Shown: one piece after another, positions 22,223-35,191 of the stretch | Position numbering within the stretch: position 1 is the stretch's first letter | Layout: each line of letters opens with the position of its first letter | Assembly (NCBI GenBank): GCA_964059195.1 | Contig: CAXKWD010000008.1 | Span: forward strand, 45,437,502-45,501,501 | Length of the DNA: 64,000 nucleotides | Source of the DNA: Ectobius pallidus | Lineage: Eukaryota > Arthropoda > Insecta > Blattodea > Ectobiidae | Direction: 5' to 3' | The notes under the pieces: model-generated | What the model was told of the DNA's origin: nothing | Databases searched by the model: none | What the model saw: only the letters and a program-made list of their open reading frames with translations | Program-made: the position numbers and the translations under genes

Positions 22223-22374
22223 TGTTATCTGACTTTGGACACAGCCGCCCGGTCCTATACTGACTACTCCATTCTTCTGTGGATCCATCTGCCTGGACAT
22301 TTTTTGGATGTTGTGGACCAGTCTGTCTTCGCCTGGTAGCCAACTCCGATCCAGTATTTGGCCTGTGTATCCTT

Positions 22375-23228
22375 GCATAAGGAAAAAATGGCCTATTTTG
22401 GAATAATCTATCCACATTTAGTATATGGGATCAAACTATGGGGTGCATGCAGCTATATCTACATGAAAAGGATATTGATACTACAGAAAAAATGTCTACG
22501 ATTAATGTACAGACTAAATGTAAGGACATCATGTAGAGAAGTGTTTATTAGAGAAAATATTTTGACTGTTTTCGCACTGTATATATACAAACTAATACTA
22601 TTAGTTAGAAGTAAACCAGAACTCTCTGTCACCAATAATCAATTGCATTCCTATGAAACAAGGACAAATCGAAACTTACATAGAATAAACTTTAATACTA
22701 GTGCCGCTGAAAAAGATCCATATTCAAAGGGTGCAATATTTTACAATAAACGGCCAAACCATATAAAAGAATTGACAGGAATGAGATTCAAAAAGCAACT
22801 GCAGATACACCTTTGTAATTTAGCACTGTACAGAGTAGAAGAATTTTAGATTTTAACCTTATAATTGCAAATAGGTAGATAATCCTACATTGCCATAAGC
22901 CTTAGAATTACATTGTTTTTTGTATTAATTTATTAATGATAAAATGCAAATTTTAGTATATATATCCAATAGTTTGTATGTATGTATCTTTGTATATGTG
23001 TAGGCCTATACGACATTATCTGATAGTCTAGAAAATTAATTATATCTTAGCCTATAGTTTGTGTATGGCCTCAGTTTCTGAAATGTATCTCTTAACATTA
23101 GAGGATATAATGTAGATATTTAAATGTGTATAACTGTATTTCTGTGTATCTTTGACAATGTCCGAAAGACTTAATGAGTCTCTTTGGATGGCAAACAAAT
23201 AAATATTATATTAAAAAAATATTAAACC
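22375..23228 (+). pseudogene. LINE fragment inserted in gypsy 5' region
   Basis: An uninterrupted frame (to the TAG at 22847-22849) contains HLVYGIKLWGAC, ILQKKCLRLMY, SCREVFIRENILTVFALYIY and later RTNRNLHR, the RT C-terminal end of a non-LTR element. A ~380-base 3' untranslated stretch follows, ending TGGCAAACAAATAAATA. Gypsy sequence is present on both sides, so the LINE landed in the element. The clade is not resolved (Jockey/CR1 side likely). RT catalytic motifs are lost by 5' truncation. The left edge is approximate. Confidence 0.7.
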
Positions 23229-23370
23229 ATATTCTTCCATTCCATATTTTTTTCTTTGCGTGCTTTGTATGACTGTTTATTCACAATGTGCTTCGGCACA
23301 TTGTGCTTTGTGGGGAGGAGGTCTTTATCTGCTTTTGTTAATATTCTTTACCTTTGCTTTTCATGTAACC

Positions 23371-25169
23371 ATGGCTCGAGAGAAAATTTCTTTCGATCTC
23401 TTGCGAAAGGAAGAGCTGCAATATGACACCACTATATGTCGTGTTCAAGGAGTCCAGTCCATGGGAGTTGAGGCACTCTTAACTCCCATTTGGAATGCTG
23501 TTCAGGCTGAAACAGCTACCGCCACTTATTCCATACCGGAAGCGGATTATGAGCTTCTGTATCATCAGCTGCATTCTGCTCTCACTCAACTGGACGAAGC
23601 TATTATCGAACTGCAGGACGACTTCTCAAATAAAAGGTAAAAGAGAATTTATCGTCTCCTCCATTTTCTGAATGAAACCAATGATTATATAAATTTGGAA
23701 GCTGGTTTTACTAAAGTTGCTGCTTATAAACAACTTCTTGACTTATTTAATAAAAGTAAATTCAAGATTTTGCAGATTAAAACTCTCAATTCTAATATCA
23801 TGGATATGCGTATGGAGGAGGAACCTATTTCGGATGTATCACCCTCAGTGATTCAATCCGGTATTCCATTGCCTATTATTTCAAATATTATTACATCGGA
23901 CTATTTGCCTTCTGTGAATCTGTCTGGCTTATCTTTGCCTAATGTATCCACTGTTGTGCAACCTATTATTAATTCTACGAGTGCACACCAGTCTAGTGAA
24001 TTGAATCATGATGTTGCTAGGCCTATTTCTAATTCTGTTCAGTGTGTCAGTACTAGTGGGCAGTCTTCTATTTTTTCAAAGCTACCGCATCCAGTTGCGA
24101 TGTTACTTAATGATAATCCCCAATTTTCTATTGTCACTCCAGATAAAATTTTGGAATTTTTAAAATTTCTGTTCTATTTGTCACAGCATGGTAGGGCATT
24201 ATTGATGTCGGATGCTCAGTTATTGCAGATTATTTTTCCCTATGTAAGTGGTCAGCTTACTCAACATATTTTGAAAGCTATTAATGAAGATATTACTATT
24301 GAACAATTTCATACTTTGCTTTTGAATGATTGTGTTCCTCGGCGCTTACTTGGTGTTTTCGAACAGAAATTTTTCTATAGAACTCAACGTCCCAATGAGG
24401 GTTTTGCTGAAGTTTCCCAGGATATTACATATTATCATGAACAATACACAGTTTTACCACTTTTCTCTATTAGGTGAATCTTGCAGAGGTACCATCATAG
24501 TACCTTATGTTATTGTACTGCTCTTGTACAAATAATTTATTTATTTTGTCAAAAATTCTTTTGATAGTTGATTGCATGAGATTATAATGAGAGTTGTTCA
24601 AGTTAGCAACGAAACACTAGTAGTGTTTATAAATTAATTTATATTAAAAATATAAGATCATTCAGTTGGAATGAAACTCATTCAGACTTTATGCCAGTTT
24701 GTTGAGGTTGACTTATCCAGAAAGTTATATTGTGAGAACGATAGGTTTGAGTTCTAGACATGTTGAGATTCGTTCCCTTTTTCTTAGTATAACACCACCC
24801 ACTACATTTCTACATTTGGAACAAATTATTTCTAGTCTGAATGAGATGAATTTAGCTTGTCTGGAGCCAGCTCCTACTCCAATGAATTTACCTACTTTAC
24901 CACCCCCTCTTCATGTACAGCATGTTCGTCGCACCACGCAATGTAGCTATTGTGGCAAATTGGGCCATCTTGTCCAATTTTGTTCTTCTAGACAGCGTAA
25001 TAATTCTCGCTCTCACCCAGTTCAGAAATTTTCTACCGATTCTGTCATTAGACAGAGGCCTTCTTGTAATTATTGTCATAAACTGGGACATATTGAAAGC
25101 CATTATTTTCAGAAAGCTCGTGCTCAATCTACTTCCCGTAGGCCTATTTCTAGTAACCAATCTAGTTGA
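23371..25169 (+). pseudogene. gag of second gypsy, broken
   Basis: ATG at 23371 (MAREKISFDLLRKEEL) aligns with the gag start of the third gypsy at 50980. A TAA at 23638-23640 interrupts one frame; the frame continues to TAG 24475-24477 through the capsid-like region (VTPDKILEFLKFL, LTQHILKAI). About 215 bases of unrelated AT-rich sequence are inserted near 24475-24690. Gag then resumes in a new frame (YIVRTIGLSS) and ends with two zinc knuckles: CSYCGKLGHLVQFC (intact) and CNYCHKLGHIESHY (last Cys is Tyr). Stop at 25167-25169. Confidence 0.8.
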
Positions 25170-25204
25170 GTATCCTCTAATTTGTCGTGTCATTCTAACC
25201 AATT

Positions 25205-25663
25205 TGGTTTCAACTTGCATTTAATTTGTCACGTCACTCTGCTCATGGTTTTGTTGCATTCAAATTGCTTTTTGGCTATTCTCCTAACTGTCCGTTATCT
25301 AATTTGTGGTCATTGGACGAATTGCTACCTGATAATTCTGATGTCTCTGATATTAAGGATCGCTGGCGAAGAGCCAGAAATAATCTGTTCAACACTCATC
25401 TCAGAGACAAGAAGAGGTATGACCACACTCATCGTCCTCCAAAGTTTGTCTGTGGTCAACAAGTTTTCCTATTAAACCATCCCAAGAGCAGTGCCATTAA
25501 CAAACATTCTGCTAAGCTCTGTAACCGATATTCTGGTCCGTTCCTCATTACCAAACAGTTTTCTCCTGTTTCCTATTTGCTATCCGACCTTGATGACCCT
25601 TCTGTGACCCACAGAGCTCATGCTTCCCAATTGAAACTATTTCATTCCTTGCCAGAGGAGTAA
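25205..25663 (+). pseudogene. Integrase C-terminal fragment of second gypsy
   Basis: Begins WFQLAFNLSRHSAHG, matching LQFAFNMARHESHG of the third gypsy integrase, and runs with no stop through PLSNLWSLDELLPD and DKKRYDHTHRPPKF to HRAHASQLKLFHSL and TAA 25661-25663. Only the region after the catalytic Glu is present. The start lies ~35 bases after the gag stop, so one deletion of roughly 3 kb removed protease to mid-integrase (size inferred from the third gypsy). Confidence 0.85.
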
Positions 25664-26719
25664 GTATGATAATTGCTTTCTCTTAACAAATAATTTGCTA
25701 TGAATAAAATTTTCAATCTATGCATGAGCACATAGAATTCACAAAAGGAATCAAAATATTAACACTTTATATATATAGCATACCAGTGAAACAAAATTAA
25801 GCTTAAATGAGAATTATTTATCTAGAAAGATAGTGCTGTATTTAAAAAAAAAAAATGTTTGTTAGCACTATGTAAAAAAAAAGCTTTATTGTAAAACAAA
25901 AAATTGTAATTTAATCAATATGTATATTTTTGAGACTTATTAAGTAGATGCATCTATACAGAAAATGAAAATATGTTATAAAATATTTTTAGGGATCCCT
26001 ATACTCAAAATATACGCTTAATTCAAAATATTCTCTTAACTGGAAAAGGGACTATTAACAAAATATATTTTTTTGAACTAAAAATGTTCTTGGATTAAAA
26101 TATGCATTTCAATTAAAATACACCCTTGAAGGGAAATATATATTTGAATGATGTAAAAGAATTTATCCTCGAAATTATTGGACATTTTTTCATGAAGGAG
26201 GATTTTTCTTAAAACGTTAAGTGTGTGTGTGTGTGTACTTCATTGGAGCTGCGTACTGCTAGATTATTTGCACTTTCAGTACCCCTCACCGTGGGATTCT
26301 ATGAAGACCAGCCTGTTGGAAGATTCTACTGAGCGCTCCAACCTTGCAGTGGGAGATGCGCACTCCCATGATCTCTTTGACCAGAATATGGTCCGGCATG
26401 CGTCTGGTGTCGCATCAGTCTACAGTACAGCATACACCTATCTCAACTATCAAATATCCAAGATTTCAAGAATTGGATTCTCCGTGGCTGCATTGGACTG
26501 AAAATTGTCAGTGAGTGATTCCCGGGATTGGACACAGGGTTTCCTGCCGTTCAGCTGCAGCCAAGTATGGTCTATATTAATTGTTGTAGGTATGGCTACG
26601 CTCTATACTAGGCTACACTTTCCATTCATGTACTGTTTACTACATTTACACTCCAACATTTATGATTCACACTTTGCTTCTGTAACAGTGACTGTTCATA
26701 TTCAACTCTCGGCGGGGAC
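25664..26719 (+). other. 3' untranslated region of second gypsy
   Basis: AT-rich, then a (GT)8 run at 26221-26236, followed by GC-richer sequence up to the polypurine tract. No gene recognised. Confidence 0.6.
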
Positions 26720-26739
26720 ATTTTTTAAAGGGGTGAGGC
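26720..26739 (+). other. Polypurine tract of second gypsy
   Basis: A T-run followed by AAAGGGGTGAGG ends next to the TGTTCCG start of the 3' LTR, as expected for plus-strand priming. Confidence 0.7.
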
Positions 26740-27997
26740 TGTTCCGTGCATAGCTTTCTACACCATTTGGAACTTTATAGTTATTGTATGCACTTCACTT
26801 CACGCACACGAACTGTTAATGATACAGGATACAGTATTTGTTCTCTTGTAAAAAGTTATTCTATTTGTATCACATTATGTCATATAGTATCCTACTTAAA
26901 AATGCTAGGCGTTGTATGCGATTTGTTTATTCTCTCCGTAAGTTCAAGTCTTTTTATATACGCTATTCTGTCTGTAACGCTTAGTCTAGTAGGGGCGCTG
27001 AGTAGTTGCGTTATGAGCATGACCTCCCCTCTTTGCGGCATCTCGGCTCTGCCTCATGGGGACGGACTAGCCGCCCGCTCTGTTCTCTATCTGTCTTCCG
27101 CTGTTATCTTCTGAGTTGGATTGCTTGTGGACTTCTGTGTGAAATATTGTTCGTCTGGGATCTCTTCGGGATGACTTGAAATACAGGTGAGCCAGGCATA
27201 CATTCTAATGTAGTGTATTTTTCAGATTAGTTTCTTTCTTTTTTATTATTTTGTTGATCATTGTTTGATATACTAAAATGTAAATTCTCCCCTCGCTCGC
27301 CTGGCTTTCTCGCCAGATCATTTCTTTCGGCCATCTTTCAAAATTATAGTATCCCGAAGATGTCTGTATGACTGAATCGTATGCTTGATGTGTGTGTGAG
27401 TCCATCTCTTTTCCTTTCTTCCTTTCTTCCTTTCTTCTTCTTCTTTCTGCCCTTCAGGCATTTTCTTTTATATGCAAAGGTAAATCTTTTTGATTTACAT
27501 TAAAGATCTAGATCTTATATAAATTTAGAGGCAGACATTTTTGTACTACCCGGTTAATATAACCGAGAAATATCAAGATGGTTACTTATGCATTCTTATT
27601 TATGTAGTTCTGTTGAAGCATTTAAACCAAAATAACTATAACTATAAATTATTATAGGTTGTACCATACACATTTTTTTGGAGTTACTCTCATTATTACA
27701 TTTATATAAAGCACCTCATAATATAATATATATATTCAGTAAATTCATGGTCTGTCTGTTTTGCTAGATTATTTTGTTATTATATTATAAATAAATATGT
27801 TAAATTGAAATTTGTAATCTTTTCTATTTTATGGGCTAAATAATTATCCAGCCACTTCCATTCCTTATTGAATGCTCTTTGCCAATCCCCTATCCATATG
27901 CACTGGTTTCCCATATTCTATAATGGAACTGTACATCAGAAGACTTCAAGTGGGGAAATTCCCCAGTTATCTACAGTGCGGGGAGCAATCTGCAGCA
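26740..27997 (+). repeat. 3' LTR of second gypsy
   Basis: 1,258 bp, near-identical to 20974-22205, TG...CA, followed by CCCT. It holds GC-rich sequence near 27000-27080, then a pyrimidine-rich CTTTCTTCC repeat near 27410-27445. Confidence 0.93.
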
Positions 27998-28112
27998 CCC
28001 TCCATGTAGGCAATTTGAAAAATCACTGTAATTTAATTAAATTCCAAATGCGGGCATTTCGAGTCATTTCAAGTCGCATTTGTCTAGTAGATAAATCATT
28101 GTATTCAAAATT

Positions 28113-28613
28113 ATGAATACAGATCAAGACATAACTGCTCTTAAATTGAAGCATACTCCCATCCATACCCAAATAACCCGCCAATATAATACGATAGCAA
28201 AATGCGTTATCACTGATGATCCATTCCACCAGGATCTTCTTTTGCCTAAATATAGATTTGAAAAGACTTACAATACATTTGAGAGCTTTCAATCCCAGGC
28301 AGAGCACTTCCGATGCTGATTAACTTATGGCGAAGAAGTAGAAAATAATTTTTTCAAAGCTCTTTTCCATGTTAAAGAGTTAGCGGAAGCCTGTAATGAA
28401 GGTCTTCTTATGGCTGCAGCTCTCAAACAAAGGGAAGCTAAGCTTGCCAATCTCAACTGTTTAAAGTCTCTGTTAGTTAAATATACTTCAACGATTTATG
28501 AATTTGTTATCGAGCTCCCTTTTCACGAGCGTGTTCTTCGCACCGAATTTGAGAAACTTGGTGATAGGTACGAGGCTGAATACTCAAAATGCCAGGATGC
28601 TGAAGTGCCTTAA
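28113..28613 (+). pseudogene. Unknown coiled-coil ORF, possibly gag-like
   Basis: ATG at 28113 opens a frame with one TGA (28317-28319) and otherwise no stop to 28613. The protein is helical and charged (LLPKYRFEKTYNTFESF; LANLNCLKSLLVKYTSTIYE). Its style resembles the N-terminal coiled coil of BEL/Pao Gag proteins, but I see no diagnostic motif. It lies just outside the second gypsy. Family unknown. Confidence 0.35.
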
Positions 28614-29595
28614 GTTGTTACTCAGCAAAATATTGAAACAGAATGTCTGTGGGAGTACACAGGAAAAATATGTTAAAATTATGAAAGCGATCTAGCCCCT
28701 GGAACTAGACTTGCACGACCAGTTACTATTTGTAACAAATAAGAGCAGAGGAACAAAAGTGGGATACAGGGATCTTATATGAAAAACAATTTATAGCATG
28801 TCCTAAAACTATGCAAACTTGAATCACACACGTGCAATGCAAAATAGAAAGAATTAAAGTAGAAATGATAAGTGAATATATTGAATAAAACTGAAATACC
28901 CAATATACAGAATTGGCGGGAAATTAAATAACACGTGGTTGTAAATGTATGTAATTTACATCATATGCTTAATAATACATTGAAGCACTCGTAATAATTG
29001 ATATTGTATGTTGATTGATGAGAATTGCTTGTAATATAAGTATTAGGCGTAATTTGAACTAGAATAGGTTGCTGCACTGTGAACCAATGATTACACAAGA
29101 GAACACGAGCCTAGTCAGCATAACACAGATGTGTGTTAGCACATGAATGAAACTCTGTAGCAAATGGTAGCAAGCAAAATGTTAGTGTACAGAACAAAAC
29201 TTAATAATTGTAGTTTTATAACAAATTCGGGGTTTAAGAGCACTGTTACTTTGTGTTGCACAATGACTATTAACCCGCGAAATGGATAGAGCGCTCACAA
29301 GCGTCGGAATAATGTGGAGGCTGACGAATGACTGAAGAATGAGGTGACTCTTTGCACACGGCATGGACGATAGCTTGCACCTGCCGTCGCTTGCATAAGA
29401 TGACGAAATCAATTAAAATTGTTTTTCAGTAGCAGGAAGACTTAAGCGGGCATTTGAATAGAATGAACCACTATACATGTCGCATGCACTAACATACCAA
29501 GCTTTATTAAAATAAACAAAGTACAAGTTTATTCCTTAGTAATATGTATTGTCCTCGACAACACACCATCTCACTAGGAAGTTGGTCGGGTGAAA
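28614..29595. other. Gap without gene
   Basis: AT-rich, short frames only, no repeat recognised. Confidence 0.5.
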
Positions 29596-29826
29596 TGATT
29601 ACACGGTTTTTTAGAATTAACATAGTTCCGTAGTTTATTTGAGACGCACACTTACAGAAAGCAAGGCAGTCCGCCATCATGGAATAAACTCTCTATCTTT
29701 CTCGTTGGCGGGAGCGAGCTCGCTCCTTATTGGTGGAGCCACGGCCTCCTTTATTCATAACGCCCACTCAGCGCCACACAGAACATTAATGGAAATATAC
29801 CATATAATTTACATACATATATAACA
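29596..29826 (-). repeat. Possible 3' LTR of minus-strand Mag-like gypsy
   Basis: On the minus strand a purine-rich GGTAGGGAGG precedes TGTTATATATG at 29826, the usual junction of polypurine tract and LTR in Mag-like elements, and AATAAA signals follow. The proposed end, CCGTGTAATCA at 29596, is inferred, as no second LTR copy is present in the window. Confidence 0.4.
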
Positions 29827-30539
29827 CCTCCCTACCAAAATTGGAACAATTTGACAAATCATACAACACTTATAGTCTATTTGTTGTAACTTGGCACAGT
29901 TCAGAAAATTGAGACAGAAGATGTTCGGCAGAAGTCAGTTATTGAACAGAAAGAGATAGAAACATACTATTGTGGAAGGTTACTCATTCCACGAATTTGT
30001 AGCTATGACGAGAGTGGCATGAGAGGAATACTATCAGTGTAGCTGCTAGAAGCAGTGGTGGACTGTGTGTCCATATTGGTTACTTTCATAAGACTTAACA
30101 AAACACCATTTACAGTAACAAGCCACCGTGTCTGCTTTTCTAAACGACAATATGACTACTTATACACATCTGGCAATTACTTAAACCTCAAATATCTGGT
30201 TTTCGCCCATTTTTACTATACAACCCTACTCCACCCTCAGCTCAGTGGGATAGTGGAGTGAGTAACTTTTGGCTACCTGCTGAATAGTAGCAGGGTAGTT
30301 TTTATGACCACTGTGCCAAGATAACCCACACAGACTTTATCGAAAATTATAATAATGAAATATTAATACCATTAGGTAAAAAGGTATTACAAATCAAGCC
30401 TCTCAACTTGCTTCCGAAATCTGTGTGAGTGTCTGATAACCATAGACGAAGGATCCTTACTTACAGAATCAGGTGGTGGTTGCAAACTGCATGGATTTAT
30501 GTCAGAGGTTCTACTTTCAGAATGGAGAGGTGTTCAAGG
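29827..30539. other. Region downstream of the Mag-like integrase
   Basis: Minus-strand sequence between the integrase remnant and the proposed 3' LTR. A degenerate basic stretch near 30400 may be the integrase tail. Otherwise nothing recognised. Confidence 0.45.
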
Positions 30540-33290
30540 TTAGTTTACATAAGCAGAAGGGCTACTAACTGATTGAACCGCAGCCTGACTCAGAGGGATT
30601 ACTGGTTCAATTACTAGCCAATCCCTTGACTCACTTCGACAGTTAACATCTAATTCTCCCTTATCCCTTACTTCACTCATGTCAGTGGCAATTATTTGGT
30701 CTATATGCCTTTTCCACACTACACCAAGATTTACTCTTACTAGGTACATCACCTTACAAATCTGTTTTATCACAACACCTTCAATCCACTTATTCCTTGA
30801 ACGATAATCTTTTACTAAAACTGGTGGATTTACATACAAATATCTAGTTTGATTACCATTAAAGTAGGATTTGTGTTTCTCTTGTTTCTGTGAAACACTG
30901 TTACACAGATTAGGTCTCAACAGATCAAATCTGGTTCTTAGATTTCTGCCAAACATTAATTTAGCAGGTGTTTCATTAGTGGTTGAATGTACAGAGTTAC
31001 GGTAGTCAAACAGAATTCTACTCAGAGCTAGTGATACATTCACTCCCCTTCTGAATACATTTCGTAACTTGTACTTAACTTACTTAACTGAATTCTCCGC
31101 CTGACCATTTGATTGTGGATGATATGGTGCAGATGACTTGTGGTCTACTCCATTGTTCCTTAGAAACTCTTGAAACTCAGCCGAATTAAATGGCGGTCCA
31201 TTATCACTGACTACTGAAAGTGATAAGCCAAATCGTGCAAATAATGATCTTAGATTGTCAATTGCCAGATGGGCTGCTGTTTAGGCTGTTTCAAAAACCC
31301 CAAGCCACTTAGGATGAGCATCAATCACTATTACATACATTCTTCCTTGGAATGGACCAAGATAATCTAAGTGAAGGCGCTCCCATGGTTTACTGGGATA
31401 CTGCCACACATGTAACTCTGCTTTAGGTGGGCTTGGTCGTTCCAAAAGACAAGAAGAACAATTATTTGCAATACGTTCAATGTCTAAATCAATACCAGGC
31501 CAATAAATATTGTTACGAGCAACACTTTTCATTTTAACTATGCCCAAGTGAGAATTGTGCAGTTCTTTTAACAGAAATGCCTGAAGAGACTTAGGTATTA
31601 CCACACGATATCCCCACATAAGTACACCCATTTCACAGTTAGCTCGTTCCGTCTTTGATAGAATCCTTGGAGTTTCCTACCTTCCCCTGACAGGTAATTG
31701 GGTCACCCATGCATAACAAAATTGTACACCTTTTTCAGTAGTTGGTCCTTCTGTGTTTCTATTTTTACCAGTTCATAGTCAATAGCAGCCGAACTTTCTT
31801 TAACACAATTCAAATATGTTCCTAACCAGGCTAATTCATCACTTGTTACATTCTCATGTTTTACTTCTAATAAAGGTAGGAGTGACAGTGCGTCGCACAA
31901 TTTTCCTCAGACTTAACATATTGAATGTCAAAAGTGTAAACTGTTAAAAACAAGGCATAGCGTTGCAGTCTACCGGCTGAGAACATTGGAATACTGGATA
32001 GATAATACTGGAACACTGGAATAGATATCAAAAAATATTTAGTAAGGGTTTGCGATCACATTTGAGAACAAAATGTCTACCATACAAGTACTGATGGTAT
32101 TTTTTACACCCAAAACATCTGCAGTTGCCTCTTTATCTTTTTGTGAATAGTGGCGTTCAGCTGGAGAAAGTGTACGAGAACTATACGACACAGGACGTTC
32201 AATGCCTTCCGAATTTTTATTTACACTCAATACACTGCCCAGCCCTGTTGAGCTTGCATCCACCGTTAATACAGCTGGTGCCTTTGGATCATAATGAGCC
32301 ACTACTGGTGCTGTTGTGAGTAATTCTTTAACCGTATCATCAAAAACAAAAGGAACATCTTTCCTGAATGTCATTCATCTGAGGAAGACCAGGCGGCTTT
32401 GGTCGAAACGTAGTGAGATTTTATAATGCAGGTTATCCACTGTAAGTAAGCTTTTTCGTCTATGTTTTATATAATAGTGTAACAGTGGAAAATAAGGACT
32501 CAATAAATTTATTACATCTTTATCTAGAATGAATCCAAGAATCTCCAATTGTTTTGAAAAAGTCACACTTTTCCTTCTTACATCTTTATCTAGAATGAAT
32601 CCAAGAATCTCCAATTGTTTTGAAAAAAGTCACACTTTTCCTTCTTAACGGCAAATCCCCTTGAAGAAAGGCGCTTACAAACTTCTCTCAGTCTTTGAAT
32701 ATGAGTTTCATTGTCAGGTGCAGAAATCAAAATATCATCTTAATCGATACGACTCCTGGTAAGCCTTGTAAGGTTTGGTCAATTATTTTCTGAAAAATAC
32801 TAGGACCTGTATTTACCGATAAGGTAATCTTTGTAAGCAAACAACCCCTTATGAGTAGATATGGTAGAGTTTCTGTGATTCCAGATCTAACTTAAGTTGT
32901 ATATAAGCTTGACTCAAATCTATCTTGCTAAATCTTTTACCTTTTGTAACTCAGTGAAATACTCAATTCTTGGTAATGGGTAATGTTCCATTTCAAGATC
33001 CCTTTTCAAACCTCTGTTTTCCACATATACGAACAGAACCACGTTTTTCAAAACAGCCATGATAGGAGTTCATGTTCGCTACTATTTACTGGAGAGAACT
33101 AAGCGTTGAAGCTCTTCTTCTACCTCGGCCTTCAAGGTGAATGGTAACGGCCTTGGTTTACAATATTTAGGTATGGAATTTTCTTTTAGTTTGAGTTTAA
33201 CTGACTCACCCTTGTACAATTCAAGGAAATCTTGAATTAGTTTGTTTAAATTTGTTTCAATAAAAGTGTTATCCCCTTCCATAATTGACT
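30540..33290 (-). pseudogene. Mag-like Ty3/gypsy pol, broken
   Basis: Pieces follow pol order on the minus strand. 33282-33082: RT start (KYCKPRPLPFTLKAEVEEEL). 32700-33080: degenerate RT palm. 32374-32039: RNase H (VLTVDASSTGLGSVLS, PAERHYSQKDKEA). 31900-31703: linker. 31631-31080: integrase with zinc finger (HNSHLG, CSSC) and DDE residues all visible (HLDYLGPF, VSDNGPPF, GQAENSVK), interrupted by a TAA at 31281-31283. 31043-30540: integrase C-terminus (KLMFGRNLRTRFDLLRP). Several stops and frameshifts separate these. Gag and protease are missing. It resembles the plus-strand copy at 39.3-43 kb. Confidence 0.85.
32514..32647. repeat. 66-bp tandem duplication inside pol
   Basis: Bases 32514-32579 are repeated at 32580-32647 with one extra A. 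The unit, containing tagaatgaatccaagaatct, encodes LEILGFILDKD on the minus strand. A recent local duplication in a dead copy. Confidence 0.92.
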
Positions 33291-35191
33291 AAGTAGTAAA
33301 GTGGAAGTAAATGATTTATTTTTCCTGGCAGAGTTAAGGCCATAAGGCCTTCTCTTCCACTCAACAAGGTTAAAATATATTGTAAGGGGCAAGTGATAGT
33401 AGGAAACTGGTAAAGTGGACTGTATTTGGTTGGAACCTGCTTGCACCTCTTACACTGAAATTAGACAAGAAATCTGCTGGCGATGAAATACTGAGATTTA
33501 TTTATAATGCACTAAGAAACAAACACTAACTAGCTGAAGGCTAAATTAATAATAAAGAAATACACAGTTTGTATATTAAGTTGAAATCTTGAAGTCTTGA
33601 TGTAATCTTGCAGTTAATTTACTTAATAATGTTCTTGAAGATAATGAAGTAATAGTAGTTGTATAATAATTCCAACAGGAGTAGTAGTCTTTATATAATG
33701 ATTTAACTTAAATGTTTGAAGAAACTGAGTTACGATTTTCAAGCTAGATGTTGAAGTTATGGGTTTACTTCACTATAGAGTCTTGCACTACCACACTCAG
33801 ATGCATAAAGTGTTCATTGACTATCTGATGTGATCCAATAATAAGACTTTATAATGAGTTATAAATTCAGCAATTTTGCTGCACGGCGATTCTAATATAC
33901 AGTACTTAGTTGAAGTATGTAGATTGAAGCACAGCACCCTCGCTATGCACAAAGCAATTCTTCAGAATGTGGCCTTCGTTATGAAATACCTTGGAAGATA
34001 GTTGTAACCTTCAGATATTTCTCCCGAAAGTTGAGAATGGTGAATTTAGATATTTCTCCAGCAAGCTGTAAGTCGGTTGTGAATTTCTGGATACTTCTCC
34101 AGCAAGTTGTAAGTCGTGAGTTCGGAGAATTTCTTCCAAAGATTGTGAGTTGTAAGTTTCTAGAGATTTCCCTAGTAATTTGGAGAGCTATGGACGAACG
34201 CGTCCAGCCACAAGCGGCGACTATTGCAGAAGTGTTGAATGGTTAGTCTAAGGCCGCCAAAGAACAAGTTATGCTCACAACATAACTGCCCTAATAATAC
34301 CATGTTTGAAATTTCATAAATTTAAATTAATTAGACTTGATATACTAAACTAAAGCTTAATGAATGATTATAGAACAAATCTGAAGCACAAATCAACTGT
34401 AATTAAGGTAGTAGATTATAAGAATTAGTATTACAATAAATATTTAGTAGTGTGACATATAATAATTTTTTGCTATACAGTGGCATTCTTGGAGAGCGTA
34501 TCGATAAGTATGGAGAGGTCTCGCAAAGAAGATAAAATCTTGTATGTTTAAAGAGAACGCAAAGAAAACTTACACACTATCATGTCTGAATAATTAAATT
34601 AATATTACAATATTATTCAATTTATAAGTCAAATTAAAGCATTAGCGCTTAAAAACATAAATATGTTAATATATACTTGAAAGGTTAAATAATAAACTGT
34701 ATTTAAGAGAAATAAGTGAAAGTGGCGTTGCCTAAATTTCACTCGCCATCACGTATAAAAGGGCTTAAAACAGGCTTTTAGGCTATATATGCTTTGAAAT
34801 AAGAATGAAAACATATTCTACGCATAACATTACACCTGTGGTAATGTTTGTGAGTAGAAATCTTACGAAATAATGTTGTAATTCAATAATGGCATTAGGC
34901 CTACTCAAGATGAAATATTTTGCAATAGAACTGCGAGCTTGGGAAATGGAACATAAATTGCCCGCTGAATGATATTTATATCATTCATAAAATAGATTAT
35001 GTGAAATGAGCAAGCTAATTAGTAATTGCAAAAAATCTAAAACTAGGAAATATTAAGTTAACAATGAATACATATATATGTGAATAAATATAGATAACTA
35101 AATTAATCTTTTCCATTTACTGGAAGAGGAGTGAGCTTGACAATTGGTCTTTTGTAATGACCTGTTGCGGTTCAGACGGTAGCGACTCTCA
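33291..35191. other. 1.9 kb without recognised gene
   Basis: Mostly AT-rich. A short tandem repeat of about 38 bp (gaatttctggatacttctcc-type units) lies at 34013-34160, with roughly four degenerate units. The rest may be 3' or LTR sequence of the BEL/Pao element, but I see no direct-repeat partner. Confidence 0.45.
34013..34160. repeat. Degenerate ~38-bp tandem repeat
   Basis: Units share tttctccagcaag followed by tgtaagtcg; the central two units are clearest, the outer ones decayed. Confidence 0.6.

Larger units (their letters stand above)
20974..27997 (+). mobile_element. Second Ty3/gypsy element, pol-deleted
   Basis: Direct repeats at 20974-22205 and 26740-27997 both begin TGTTCCGTGC and end CTGCAGCA. 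CCCT flanks the whole unit (20970-20973 and 27998-28001). Between the LTRs lie a probable primer site, a LINE insertion, a broken gag, and the last part of integrase joined directly to gag. Protease, RT, RNase H and most of integrase are absent. Gag resembles that of the third gypsy element (both start near SFDLLRK-x-EL), so the two are the same family. The copy is non-autonomous. Confidence 0.92.
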
